Assembly: GCF_016862115.1 (NCBI RefSeq)
Contig: NZ_BOMI01000165.1
Location: 1 to 64,000 of the forward strand
Origin: Paractinoplanes deccanensis
Lineage (GTDB): Bacteria > Actinomycetota > Actinomycetes > Mycobacteriales > Micromonosporaceae
Direction: 5' to 3'
Length of the DNA: 64,000 bases
A program made the position numbers and the translations under genes. The first letter of the stretch is position 1; each line of letters begins with the position of its first letter. Under the pieces are notes generated by a model. That model did not search any database, was not told the DNA's origin, and was given only the letters and a program-made list of their open reading frames with translations. Below, piece after piece: positions 51,592-60,011 of the stretch.

Positions 51592-52164
51592 TCAGGTGAT
51601 GGCGTGGCCGTAGCGGGCGGCGAGGGCCGACAGGTCGGGCACGCCGAACTCGGCCGTGAGCTCGTCGAAGCGCTTTACCTTGTCGGGACCGAAACGGGCG
51701 ACGCTCGAACGGTAGGTGGGGGCCGAGACGAAGACGGGCGGCTTGGTCTTGCTGTGGAACTTGTCGGCGTACATGACGAGGGTTTCCTCGCCGCTCTCGG
51801 GGACGTAGTCGGCGGGCGGGAGCGGCAACCCCTGGCGGGAGATGTCGTCCCGGGTGATGCCGACGCCGGTGTGGCACGAGCAGAAGCGCCACAGCGGCGC
51901 GGCAAGGCCCGCGGAACGCAGCAGATCGTGGCCGAGGATGCCGTGCCGGATGTAGATCTCCCCCGGCGACAGCAGGTAGACGCCGATGTCGTGCAGCAAC
52001 GCCCCCGCCCGCACGAGCGCGACGTCCTCCGGTCGGCCGCGGAGCAACTGCTCGACCACCGAGCACACGACGCGGCAGTGGGTCCACACCAGTTCGAACG
52101 CTTCCCTGCTCGGCGCGAACCGTTGATGCAATGCGCGGATTTGCTCGTCATCAGGAACGTTCAT
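51592..52164 (-). CDS. HD-domain phosphohydrolase-like protein
   Basis: A 190-residue cytoplasmic protein with an HD domain: H in WTHCRVV, the HD pair in ALLHDIGVYLL, a further His in YIRHGILGHDLL and Asp in YADKFHS. All metal-ligand positions look intact. Relatives hydrolyse nucleotides or phosphoesters; the C-terminal VKRFDELTAEFG tail is usual in this subgroup. The 72-bp gap to the next minus-strand gene suggests a loose operon. Substrate unknown. Confidence 0.85.
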   Translation of the reverse strand: MNVPDDEQIRALHQRFAPSREAFELVWTHCRVVCSVVEQLLRGRPEDVALVRAGALLHDIGVYLLSPGEIYIRHGILGHDLLRSAGLAAPLWRFCSCHTGVGITRDDISRQGLPLPPADYVPESGEETLVMYADKFHSKTKPPVFVSAPTYRSSVARFGPDKVKRFDELTAEFGVPDLSALAARYGHAIT

Positions 52165-52392
52165 GATTCCGGCATGATAGATCGAATCCTCAGCAGACGC
52201 TCAGGCGTAGTCACCATCGGAGGACGCGGATGATCCGACAACATGGACTCCTGCCGCACCTTACCCAAGAAGAAAGGTGGCTTTCTGCTTGATAGCAGAT
52301 CGCCACAGAGCATTTTCGGCGCCTTGATGAGTGAATACCGTCATGATTGTTCGACTCCGGCACACTGACAGTACACACGCCTGGGAGTCGAA

Positions 52393-53124
52393 ATGACGAC
52401 AGCGGATTCTCGGACGGCTGAACACACCGGAACCTTCGTCCGATGGGTGCTCGTGACGATGTGCGTTGCCGGCTTCGCCGCGGCCATGGTCAGCGTCATC
52501 CTGGCTCCGCTACTTCTCATCCGGCTCTCCGCCCCCGGCGACGACTACTCGAGGGCGAGCGACATCGGCCAGGCTTACGGCGCCGCGTCGGCCGTCATCG
52601 CCACTCTCACGCTGGCTGTCGTCATGGCAGGATTGGCCGTGCAACATCGTCAGCTCCGCAACGAGCGGGTGCGCTCCATGCTGGGCTCGACTGAGGAACT
52701 CGTCAAGATCGCGATGGACGAGCCCGTCTACCGCCAGTGCTGGGGCGCCCGCGTCGCTCCGGAAGGGTTGGATGAGGATCTCTTCTACTACTGCAACCGC
52801 ATCCTGAAGGCCTGGAAGCAAGGCTGGGATCTACGGGAGATGTCGGAGACTCAAACACGCCGGTTTCTGGCGAACTTCTTCGACAGCGAGGTCCCCCGAC
52901 GCTTCTGGGAGTTGCACGGCGACTGGCACGAGACGGTGAAGGCCCGGAGCCGGCGTGAGCAATTCCTGGCGATCGTGAACGAGGAATACTTGCGAGCCAC
53001 CAAAGGCGGCCCGCCGTCACGCGCGCGGGAGACGCGGGAACCGCCGGCCAGGACGAGCTCGAAATCCCGCCGGCAGAACACCGTCGAACATGACTATCTC
53101 AACGGGCGCCGAGTCGTTCCCTAG
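52393..53124 (+). CDS. DUF6082 family membrane protein
   Basis: A 243-residue protein with two N-terminal transmembrane helices (about 17-44 and 62-83). They are followed by the conserved IGQAYGAASAVIATLTL and VQHRQLRNERVRSM segments and a helical cytoplasmic domain with Trp-rich motifs (QCWGAR, RFWELHGDWHE). GGGAG precedes the ATG by about 6 nt. DUF6082 genes are restricted to actinomycetes and often lie near DUF397/helix-turn-helix pairs, as here. The tail is basic and Ser/Arg-rich. The function is unknown. Confidence 0.8.
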   Translation: MTTADSRTAEHTGTFVRWVLVTMCVAGFAAAMVSVILAPLLLIRLSAPGDDYSRASDIGQAYGAASAVIATLTLAVVMAGLAVQHRQLRNERVRSMLGSTEELVKIAMDEPVYRQCWGARVAPEGLDEDLFYYCNRILKAWKQGWDLREMSETQTRRFLANFFDSEVPRRFWELHGDWHETVKARSRREQFLAIVNEEYLRATKGGPPSRARETREPPARTSSKSRRQNTVEHDYLNGRRVVP

Positions 53125-53328
53125 TCAGCCCAGGTGACCGGCCTTGATCGCGGCGATCAGATCCCGCCACACCGGCCTAGAAAGCGTGAGTGCCACGTCG
53201 GGCAATTGCGAATTCCGGAGACCGACCATCTCACCACCGGGGAGTTCGGCCACTTCGACACAGTGGTTGTCAGTGATGCACCGGGCGCTGCGGCGCCACA
53301 ATGGCCCCGGCTCGACAATGTCCGACAT
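53125..53328 (-). CDS. DUF397 domain protein
   Basis: A 67-residue protein starting at ATG 53328. It reads WRRSARCITDNHCVEVAELPGG then a degenerate VGLRNSQLPDVALTLSRPVW, where the family usually has VAVRDSKDP. DUF397 proteins act with XRE-type regulators in development and antibiotic control in Streptomyces (BldB/WhiJ-like systems). The usual helix-turn-helix partner is not next to it. It meets the DUF6082 gene with adjacent stop codons on opposite strands. The degenerate core may mean relaxed constraint. Confidence 0.8.
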   Translation of the reverse strand: MSDIVEPGPLWRRSARCITDNHCVEVAELPGGEMVGLRNSQLPDVALTLSRPVWRDLIAAIKAGHLG

Positions 53329-53454
53329 ATCCGGAATAGCTCCCAAGGGGAAGAGATCAAACCCGCGACACGATATCGCGGACACCCAGTGCTGAGTGCG
53401 CGGCAACACGCCCACATCACGCGATTGGCTGACGGCCGGGCGGTGGCAGCTATA

Positions 53455-54186
53455 TCAAGGACCGAAGTAGCGGCCGGGCGTGGTGCCGAAAGCGGCGCGG
53501 AACGACTCGATGAACGCGCTCGGGCTGCGGAAACCGCAGTCGGCGGCGACGCGGGTGACGGAACGGCCGGCGGCCAGCAGCGTGACGGCGTGGTGCAGGC
53601 GCAGCTGGGACCGCCACTGCGGGAATGTCATGCCGGTCTCGGCGCGGAACAGCCTCGACAGGGTGCGCTCCGCGGCGCCGACCTCGCGGCCCAGTTCGGT
53701 CAGGGAACGCTGGTCGGCCGGGTTCGCGGTCAGCAGGCGGGCCAGGTGCGCGAGGCGCGGGTCGGCGGGGGCGGGCAGGTGCAGCGGCAGCGCCGGGACG
53801 TCGCGGAGCTGCCACAGGGCCACCTGCTCCAGGTGGTGCCGTTGCTCCGCCGGGACGCCGTCCTCCGTCAGCGTCCGGATCACCTCGCGCAGCAGCGGGC
53901 CGACGGAGAGCACCGCCGGCGCCGGGGAACCGGGCAGGGCGGCGTCGAAGATCAGCGAGCGCATCGATGTGGGGCCGTGCGCCCGGTGCGCGTGCGCGAC
54001 CCCGGCCGGGATCCAGACCGCGCGGTTCGGCGGCACCACCCACGAGCCGCGCGCGGTGAACACCTGGAGCACGCCCCGGAGCGGATAGATCAGCTGGTGG
54101 ACGGCGTGGTCGTGCCACTCGATGCGCTCGTTGCGCCCGAGCGCCGTCGTCGTGGGGCCGTGCAGCACGTGGCGGTCTACCGACAC
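53455..54186 (-). CDS. AraC family transcriptional regulator
   Basis: A 243-residue regulator. An N-terminal cupin-like sensing domain (about 1-130) contains WHDHAVHQLIYPLRGVLQVF and PPNRAVWIPAGVAHAH. The C-terminal double helix-turn-helix includes RTLSRLFRAETGMTFPQWRS and VAADCGFRSPSAFIESFRA. The text resembles the NimR/YdeO-like group that regulates adjacent drug exporters. The start is placed at GTG 54186 (VSVDRHVL); an ATG at 54243 would face the MFS start and leave no promoter. It is divergent from the MFS gene. Confidence 0.85.
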   Translation of the reverse strand: MSVDRHVLHGPTTTALGRNERIEWHDHAVHQLIYPLRGVLQVFTARGSWVVPPNRAVWIPAGVAHAHRAHGPTSMRSLIFDAALPGSPAPAVLSVGPLLREVIRTLTEDGVPAEQRHHLEQVALWQLRDVPALPLHLPAPADPRLAHLARLLTANPADQRSLTELGREVGAAERTLSRLFRAETGMTFPQWRSQLRLHHAVTLLAAGRSVTRVAADCGFRSPSAFIESFRAAFGTTPGRYFGP

Positions 54187-54241
54187 AAGCAGGCAGAATA
54201 TCGGAAGCCCGCACCACGGCCGCGTTGGCAGGGTCGTGACC

Positions 54242-55399
54242 ATGATGTGGTTGTGGGCCCTCGCGCACACTGTTGACGACCTCTACCAGGGACTCGTTCC
54301 CGCCACCCTGCCCTACTTCGTGCTCGATCACCGGTACAGCTACGTGGCGGCCTCCGGGCTCACGCTCGCCGCGGCGCTCGGCAGCGCCGTGCCGCAGCCG
54401 TTCATCGGCATGCTCGTCGACCGTTACCAGGTCCGGTGGCTCGCCGCCGCCGGGGTGACCCTGGCGGGGCTGGGGCTCGGCCTGTCCGGGATCGCCGGCG
54501 GCCACTACCCCACGGTCTTCGCGCTGATCCTGCTGTCGGGGCTCGGCGTCGCCATGTTCCACCCCGCCGCGGGCCGCGGCGCCCGCGAGGACGCCGGGGA
54601 CAGCGCCTCGAAGATGAGCCTGTTCGCGGCCGGCGGCAGCGTCGGCTTCTTCCTCGCCCCGGTGCTCGCCACGCCCGCGCTCGTCGCGTTCGGGGTGCCC
54701 GCCACGGTCCTGTTCATCCCGCCCGCCCTGGTGATCGGCTTCGTGCTGCTGCGGCGCTCGGCGAGGCGGACCGCCACCGTCGTGGCCGCCGTCGCCGGCG
54801 GCAGGGACCAGTGGCGGCCGTTCCTGGCGCTCACCGGCATCGAGATGGTCCGGTCCGTGGCGTTCTTCGGGGTGATCACCTTCATCGAGCTGTACTGGAT
54901 CCGGCACCTGCACGCGAGCCGCGGCACCGCCGGGGCGGCGCTCGCCGTCTTCCTCGTCGGCGGGGTCGCCGGCACGCTGCTGGGCGGGCGGGTCGCCGAC
55001 CGGATCGGCATGGTCCGCACCATCCAGTGGGGCGCGCTGGTGGCGATCCCGCTCTTCGTGGCGCTGCGGTGGGCGCCGTGGCCGCTGCTGTTCGCCGCGC
55101 TGGCCGGCGTGGCGCTCAACGTCCCGTTCGCGGTGCTGGTCAAGCTCGGCCAGGATTATCTGCCGGGCCGCCCGGGCACCGCCGCCGGGGTGACGCTGGG
55201 GCTGGCGGTCAGCGTGGGCGGGCTCTTCGCGCCGCTGCTGGGCGCGGTCGCCGAGGCGTACGGCCCGGAAGGTGTCCTGGCGATCCTCGGGGCGGCGCCG
55301 GCGGTGGCGCTGCTGCTCGGGCTGATGCTGAAGGACCCGTCAGAGGGTCGCGGCGTCGGGCAGGCCGTGGAAGCGCAGCAGCCGGCCGACCACCGGTGA
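54242..55399 (+). CDS. MFS transporter of the fosmidomycin-resistance (Fsr) type
   Basis: A 385-residue, twelve-helix transporter. Fsr-like text is HTVDDLYQGLVPATLPYFV in the first helix and GVAMFHPAAGRGAREDAG in the fifth. The start is ATG 54242 (or 54245), with AGGG upstream. It probably exports a small anionic drug or metabolite. Control by the divergent AraC protein is likely. Its last 60 nt overlap the convergent MEDS-STAS gene, and the tail (QAVEAQQPADHR) is polar, as expected from overlap. Confidence 0.87.
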   Translation: MMWLWALAHTVDDLYQGLVPATLPYFVLDHRYSYVAASGLTLAAALGSAVPQPFIGMLVDRYQVRWLAAAGVTLAGLGLGLSGIAGGHYPTVFALILLSGLGVAMFHPAAGRGAREDAGDSASKMSLFAAGGSVGFFLAPVLATPALVAFGVPATVLFIPPALVIGFVLLRRSARRTATVVAAVAGGRDQWRPFLALTGIEMVRSVAFFGVITFIELYWIRHLHASRGTAGAALAVFLVGGVAGTLLGGRVADRIGMVRTIQWGALVAIPLFVALRWAPWPLLFAALAGVALNVPFAVLVKLGQDYLPGRPGTAAGVTLGLAVSVGGLFAPLLGAVAEAYGPEGVLAILGAAPAVALLLGLMLKDPSEGRGVGQAVEAQQPADHR

Positions 55400-56188
55400 G
55401 CAGCCGCGGATGCGGATGCGGTCCATGCTGTCGGCCACCGCCTGGATCATGACGCGGGCGGCGGCGGTGTCGGCGAAGCGCAGGCCGGTCACGTCCACGA
55501 CCGCCGTCGCGTCCGGCGGCAGGTCGGTGACCAGGCCGTCGAGGACCGACTCCAGCGCGTACCGGTTGGACATGTCGGCCTCGCCGGTGAGCCGCAACCC
55601 GAACGGCTCGGTGGTGCGGCGGCAGCGCAGCGACGACTCCGGGTCGAAGGGCAGCAGCGGGCCGGCCGCGCCCGGATGGGCCAGCGCGAGGCGGCGCAGG
55701 GTCAGCGGATCGAAGAGCTTGCGGTCGTACGCGCAGACGCCCACCACGTAGCCGTCGACGAACACCTCGTTGACGCGGGCCTCGTACCAGTCGAGCCGGT
55801 CGGCGCCGGCCACCCCGCGCGCCGCCCACGACATGTCGCCGATCACCCGCAGGCCTTGATAGCCCTCGTCGCGGGCCTGCGCCTTAGCGGTCGCGAAGAG
55901 GGCGAGCGCCGCCTCGGCGTCGAACGAGCCGGCGCTGAGATAGCTGGCCTCGGCGGTCTCGGCGCGCAGCTGGCCGGTGGCGAGCAGGCTGCGGGTCGGC
56001 ACCTTGCGCGCGTCGAGCCGGTGCAGGACCGCGCCGGGGTCGTCGCCCAGATACACCACCTTGTGGCGCGCGCGCAGGCCGCCCTCGAGCACGTCGGCGA
56101 CGGCGTCGAGCCGGACGGTGTCGTCGTCGACGGTCCAGCACACGTGGTCGCCGAGGTCGAGCTGATCGAGAACGCCCAGCCCGCTCAC
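55340..56188 (-). CDS. MEDS-STAS domain protein
   Basis: A 282-residue protein. The N-terminal MEDS domain (about 5-165) contains LGDHVCWTVDDD then YLGDDP and VIGDMSWA, as in DcmR-type sensory proteins. The C-terminal STAS domain (about 195-280) has VVDVTGLRFADTAAARVM, the region phosphorylated in anti-sigma-factor antagonists. Here the usual DSSG site reads ADTAA, so the phosphorylatable Ser is replaced by Thr. It probably works in a partner-switching or signalling system. GTG 56188 follows GGGGG by 5 nt. Its 3' end overlaps the Fsr-type gene. Confidence 0.85.
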   Translation of the reverse strand: MSGLGVLDQLDLGDHVCWTVDDDTVRLDAVADVLEGGLRARHKVVYLGDDPGAVLHRLDARKVPTRSLLATGQLRAETAEASYLSAGSFDAEAALALFATAKAQARDEGYQGLRVIGDMSWAARGVAGADRLDWYEARVNEVFVDGYVVGVCAYDRKLFDPLTLRRLALAHPGAAGPLLPFDPESSLRCRRTTEPFGLRLTGEADMSNRYALESVLDGLVTDLPPDATAVVDVTGLRFADTAAARVMIQAVADSMDRIRIRGCSPVVGRLLRFHGLPDAATL

Positions 56189-56300
56189 GGCACCCCCTTC
56201 GGTTCGCGTCGCTCCCCCTCGTCGCGAAGTGCGGTTCACCGTACGCCACCGGACGTCACCGGTGGGTGACCCGGAAGGGTGAAGTTGCGAGACGGCCGGT

Positions 56301-57443
56301 TCAGGTCGAGGCGACCCAGGTGGGATGCGCCTCGGCGAACTGCGCGACCTGGTCGTTCTTGGCCGCCTTCAGCAGATCGAGGCTGTCGTCGCTGAGCAGC
56401 TGGACGCTGCCGACGCCGGGGATCGACTCGCTGTTGAACTTGCCGTCGTTCGTCTTGAGCGTGACGAGGTCGTCCGGGTTGATGCCGCGCATCGCGAAGA
56501 CCCAGTCCTCCAGGGAGATGCCGCCCGAGTCGACGGTGACGGCCTTGCCGATCGCGCTGAGCAGCCCCGGCAGCTTCGTCGGCGAGTCGAGCCCGTCCTT
56601 GACCGTCTGTTGCACGACGGCCTTGAGGAACTGCTGCTGGTGCCGCTGCCGGCCGTAGTCGAAGTCGTTGTCGGCGAGCAGGTCGCGCTGGCGGACGAAG
56701 TCGAGCGCCTCGGTGGGCGTGAAGCAGTGGTTGCCCTTGGCGTAGAAGTTCGGCGTCACGCCCTTGATCTTGTGGTTGAGCGTGCCGTCGGAGTTGATGA
56801 CGTACGGGGCCGCCTGCTTGCCGTCGGCGGTGTGCCCGATGTGAATCGAGGTGGTGTCCTCGTCGACGTACATGCAGACCTTGCCGAGCACGTCGACGAT
56901 CTGCTGGAAGCCCTCGAAGTCGATGATCGCTCCGGCGTCCGGGGTGATCCCGGTGAGCTTCTTGATCGTCAGGGACAGCAGCTCGAAGCCGTGCGACAGG
57001 GCAGCGCTGCCGGTCAGGCCCCTGCTCCCGTACGCGAAAGCAGCATTGAGCTTGTTTTTGCCGCCGGCGTAGCTCTGCGCGCCGTTGTCGTAGGCGGGGA
57101 TCGGCACGTAGCTGTCGCGCGGCAACGAGATCAGGTAGGCGCTTTTGTGGTCGGCGGTGATGTGCATCAGGATGATCGAGTCGGAGCGCGTGGGGTCACC
57201 GGGCTTCGCCGAGGCGCGCCGGTCGATGCCGACGAGCAGAATGTTCTTCGCGCCCGTGACGGTGGCGTGCCTCTCGGTCCCGGCCGTCGTCGACGAGCCC
57301 AGCAGGTCCTGCTGTTTGATCGACTTGGTGGCGGCCTGCACGGTCGCCTGGACCGCGACGACCGAGCCGCCACCCACGACGGCGAGCAGGGCGCCGAGCC
57401 CGACGCACCACCGGGCCCAGCGAGGGCTCCTCTTCTTGCGCAC
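56301..57443 (-). CDS. LytR-CpsA-Psr (LCP) family glycopolymer ligase
   Basis: A 380-residue protein with a basic N-terminus, one transmembrane helix (about 12-33) and an extracellular LCP domain. LCP hallmarks are NILLVGIDRRA, RSDSIILMHI, SLPRDSYVPI, and the Arg-rich RQRDLLADNDFDYGRQRHQQ. The family transfers lipid-linked glycopolymers onto peptidoglycan. It stands at the head of a set of glycosyltransferase genes and is divergent from the first of them. GTG 57443 follows GGTGG. Confidence 0.92.
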   Translation of the reverse strand: MRKKRSPRWARWCVGLGALLAVVGGGSVVAVQATVQAATKSIKQQDLLGSSTTAGTERHATVTGAKNILLVGIDRRASAKPGDPTRSDSIILMHITADHKSAYLISLPRDSYVPIPAYDNGAQSYAGGKNKLNAAFAYGSRGLTGSAALSHGFELLSLTIKKLTGITPDAGAIIDFEGFQQIVDVLGKVCMYVDEDTTSIHIGHTADGKQAAPYVINSDGTLNHKIKGVTPNFYAKGNHCFTPTEALDFVRQRDLLADNDFDYGRQRHQQQFLKAVVQQTVKDGLDSPTKLPGLLSAIGKAVTVDSGGISLEDWVFAMRGINPDDLVTLKTNDGKFNSESIPGVGSVQLLSDDSLDLLKAAKNDQVAQFAEAHPTWVAST

Positions 57444-57580
57444 GATCCACCGTCCCTCGGCCCGGTCAAAAATCCATGGAAGTTCGCTGCCGAGTTGCTG
57501 AGATCACGCCTGCCATTCACCGAGGCTCCCTAGCGTCCACCTCTCCGTCATCCGCCGCACGTATGCCGAAGCAGGTCGCC

Positions 57581-58525
57581 ATGTCCTCACAGCCGGACGT
57601 CAGCGTCGTCATCCCGACGCGCAACCGCCCGGAGCTCGCCGTGCGCGCCGTGCACAGCGCCCTCGGCCAGACCCACCGCGACCTCGAGGTCATCGTCGTG
57701 GTCGACGGCCCCGACCCGGCCACCGAGGAAGCGCTGGGGCAGGTGGCGGACGAGCGCCTGCGCGTCGTCGTGCTGCCCGAGAGCGGCAAGGCACCGAACG
57801 CCCGCAACCAGGGCGTGCGGCACGCGTACGGGCGGTGGGTCGCCCTGCTGGACGACGACGACGAGTGGCTGCCGGAGAAGCTGGAGACCCAGCTCGCGCT
57901 CGCCGCCACGGCCAAGCTGGCCTCGCCGATCGTCGCCACCCGCATGATCAGCCGTACGCCGCGCGCCGACTCGGTCATGCCGCGCCGCCTGCCCGAGGCG
58001 GACGAGCCGCTGAGCGAATACCTGACCGTGCGCCGGGGCCTGTTCTACGGCGACGGCTTCATCCAGACCTCGACGATCATGGCGCCCACCGAGCTGCTGC
58101 GCCGGGTGCCGTTCACCGTCGGCCTGCGCCGCCAGCAGGAGCTCGACTGGACGCTGCGCGCCCTGCAGCACGACGACGTCGAGCTGCTGTACGCGCCCGA
58201 GGCGCTCGTGCTGTGGCACCAGGACGAGAACCGGGAGCGGATCAGCCTGCAGAACCCGTGGGAGGAGCAGCTGGAGTGGCTGCGCGCCAACCGCTCGCTG
58301 TTCACCCCCCGCGCGTACGCTGCCTTCACCATGAGCGTCCTCAGTTCCATGGCCGCGCCGACGCGCAGCACCAAGGTCTTCCGCGAGCTGCTCAGCGAGG
58401 CCCGGTCGCACGGCCGGCCGGGCGCCATCGACTATGTGACCTACCTGCAGATCTGGGCGCTTCCCCCGGCCGTACGCCATCGCCTGCGCGACGCCGTGCT
58501 CGGCCGCAAGACCGCCGATGCCTGA
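57581..58525 (+). CDS. Family 2 glycosyltransferase
   Basis: A 314-residue GT-A fold enzyme. The nucleotide-sugar domain begins VSVVIPTRNRPELAVRAVHS. The metal-binding DxD appears as LLDDDDEWLPEKL, and the acceptor region includes QQELDWTLRAL with the catalytic ED-like pair. There are no transmembrane segments. ATG 57581 is chosen; ATG 57563 would add six residues. It overlaps the GT4 gene by 8 nt. Both probably build the polymer used by the adjacent LCP protein. Confidence 0.88.
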   Translation: MSSQPDVSVVIPTRNRPELAVRAVHSALGQTHRDLEVIVVVDGPDPATEEALGQVADERLRVVVLPESGKAPNARNQGVRHAYGRWVALLDDDDEWLPEKLETQLALAATAKLASPIVATRMISRTPRADSVMPRRLPEADEPLSEYLTVRRGLFYGDGFIQTSTIMAPTELLRRVPFTVGLRRQQELDWTLRALQHDDVELLYAPEALVLWHQDENRERISLQNPWEEQLEWLRANRSLFTPRAYAAFTMSVLSSMAAPTRSTKVFRELLSEARSHGRPGAIDYVTYLQIWALPPAVRHRLRDAVLGRKTADA

Positions 58526-59609
58526 GCCCGCGAAGAGGGTCGCGATCTGGCGCAGCGCCATGCTGCCCGCCTCGGAGACCTTCGTGCGCAACCAGGCCGA
58601 CAACCTCACCCGCTGGCAGCCCGTCTACGTGGGCGCCACGAAGATGGACTCGGTCCTGGCCCGCGACACCGACCGCATCGTCTTCCCCGCGCCCGAGGAC
58701 AGCCGCGCGTTCCTGCGCCTGCGCCTCACGGGCAGCTCGCCCCGCCTGCGCCTGCAGCTCGCCGCCGTCCGCCCCGACCTGGTGCACGCCCACTTCGGCG
58801 GCGACGGCTGGCTCGTGTCCGGCGAGACGAAGCGCCTCGGCGTGCCCCTGGTCGTGACCCTGCACGGCCACGACGTGACCCGCCAGCCGCAGAGCTCCGG
58901 CGCGCACGGCCTGCGCTACCGCCGCAACCTGCGCAGCGTCTTCGACCGCGCCGACCTGCTGATCGCCGTCTCCGAGGTGATCCGCCAGAAGGCGATCGGC
59001 TGGGGCGCCGACCCGGCGAAGGTCCGCGTGCACCACACCGGGGTGCCGGTCCCCGCCTCGGTGCCGGTGGCCGAGAAGCGGTGGGACGTGGCGTTCGTGG
59101 GCCGCTTCGTCGCGAAGAAGGGCGCCGACGACCTGATCGCCGCGCTCGGCCCGTACAAGGGGCTGTTCATCGGCGACGGGCCGCTGCTGGACGAGATGCG
59201 CTCGCGGGCCGGCCGCGCCGGCGTCGACGCCACGTTCACCGGCGCGCTGCCGGCAAGCGAGGTCTACCGTCTGCTGAGCGAGTCACGCGTGCTGGCCGCC
59301 CCCTCGAAGACGGCCGCCGACGGCGACACCGAGGGCCTGCCCACCACGATCGTCGAGGCCGCCGCCCTGGGCCTGCCCGTCGTCTCGACGGTGCACAGCG
59401 GCATCCCCGAGGCCGTCCGCGACGGCGAGACCGGCCTGCTCGGCCCCGAGGGCGACCGCGAGGCCCTCGCCGCCAACCTGCGCAAGCTCCTCGGCGACGA
59501 CGACCTCCGCGCCACGATGGGCCGCGCGGCCCGCGCCCACGCCGAGGCGAGCTTCGACGTGGCCACCCAGTCCCGCCGCCTGGAAGACCTCTACGACGCG
59601 CTCCGCTAG
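58518..59609 (+). CDS. Family 4 glycosyltransferase
   Basis: A 363-residue GT-B enzyme. Signatures are VHAHFGGDGWL in the acceptor domain, VAFVGRFVAKKGADDLI at the start of the donor domain, and the EGLPTTIVEAAALGLPVVST donor-binding motif with both conserved Glu. The start MPEPAKRVAIWRSAMLP overlaps the GT2 gene. GT4 enzymes retain the anomeric configuration. The likely role is glycopolymer or teichuronic-type wall polymer assembly. Confidence 0.9.
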   Translation: MPEPAKRVAIWRSAMLPASETFVRNQADNLTRWQPVYVGATKMDSVLARDTDRIVFPAPEDSRAFLRLRLTGSSPRLRLQLAAVRPDLVHAHFGGDGWLVSGETKRLGVPLVVTLHGHDVTRQPQSSGAHGLRYRRNLRSVFDRADLLIAVSEVIRQKAIGWGADPAKVRVHHTGVPVPASVPVAEKRWDVAFVGRFVAKKGADDLIAALGPYKGLFIGDGPLLDEMRSRAGRAGVDATFTGALPASEVYRLLSESRVLAAPSKTAADGDTEGLPTTIVEAAALGLPVVSTVHSGIPEAVRDGETGLLGPEGDREALAANLRKLLGDDDLRATMGRAARAHAEASFDVATQSRRLEDLYDALR

Positions 59610-59621
59610 TACGCTTCCGCG

Positions 59622-60011
59622 GTGCAGATCGATCTCGTCACCCTCGTCGTCGAGGAGTACGACCCCGCCATCGCGTTCTTCACCGAGGTGCTCGGCTTCG
59701 AGCTCGCCGAGGACTCGCCGTCGCTGACGAACGACGGGCGGGCCAAGCGCTGGGTCGTCGTCCGGCCGCCCGGCGCGGGGACCGGGCTGCTGCTGGCGCG
59801 CGCGGACGGGCCACGCCAGGCGGCGGTGGTCGGCGAGCAGACCGCCGGCCGGGTCGGGTTCTTCCTCCGGGTGGACGACTTCGACGCGTCGTACGAGCGG
59901 ATGCGGGCCGCCGGCGTGACCTTCGTGCGCGAGCCGCGCAGCGAGCCCTACGGGCGGGTCGCGGTCTTCCTGGACATCGCCGGCAACCGGTGGGACCTGC
60001 TCGGAGCCTAG
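59622..60011 (+). CDS. VOC (glyoxalase/bleomycin-resistance) family protein
   Basis: A 129-residue protein with paired beta-alpha-beta-beta-beta modules. The first starts IDLVTLVVEEYDPAIAFFTE and the second VGFFLRVDDFDASYERM. Possible metal ligands are the Glu/His-type positions, but the first His is absent, so it may be a binding protein rather than an enzyme. The start is GTG 59622, 12 bp after the GT4 stop. Its stop overlaps the methyltransferase-like gene by 4 nt. A role in the glycan locus is not evident. Confidence 0.85.
   Translation: MQIDLVTLVVEEYDPAIAFFTEVLGFELAEDSPSLTNDGRAKRWVVVRPPGAGTGLLLARADGPRQAAVVGEQTAGRVGFFLRVDDFDASYERMRAAGVTFVREPRSEPYGRVAVFLDIAGNRWDLLGA

Noticed and set aside
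52165..52392. A tRNA or small RNA gene in the gap before DUF6082
   Set aside because: No cloverleaf arms, TTC loop or clear terminator could be found by eye.
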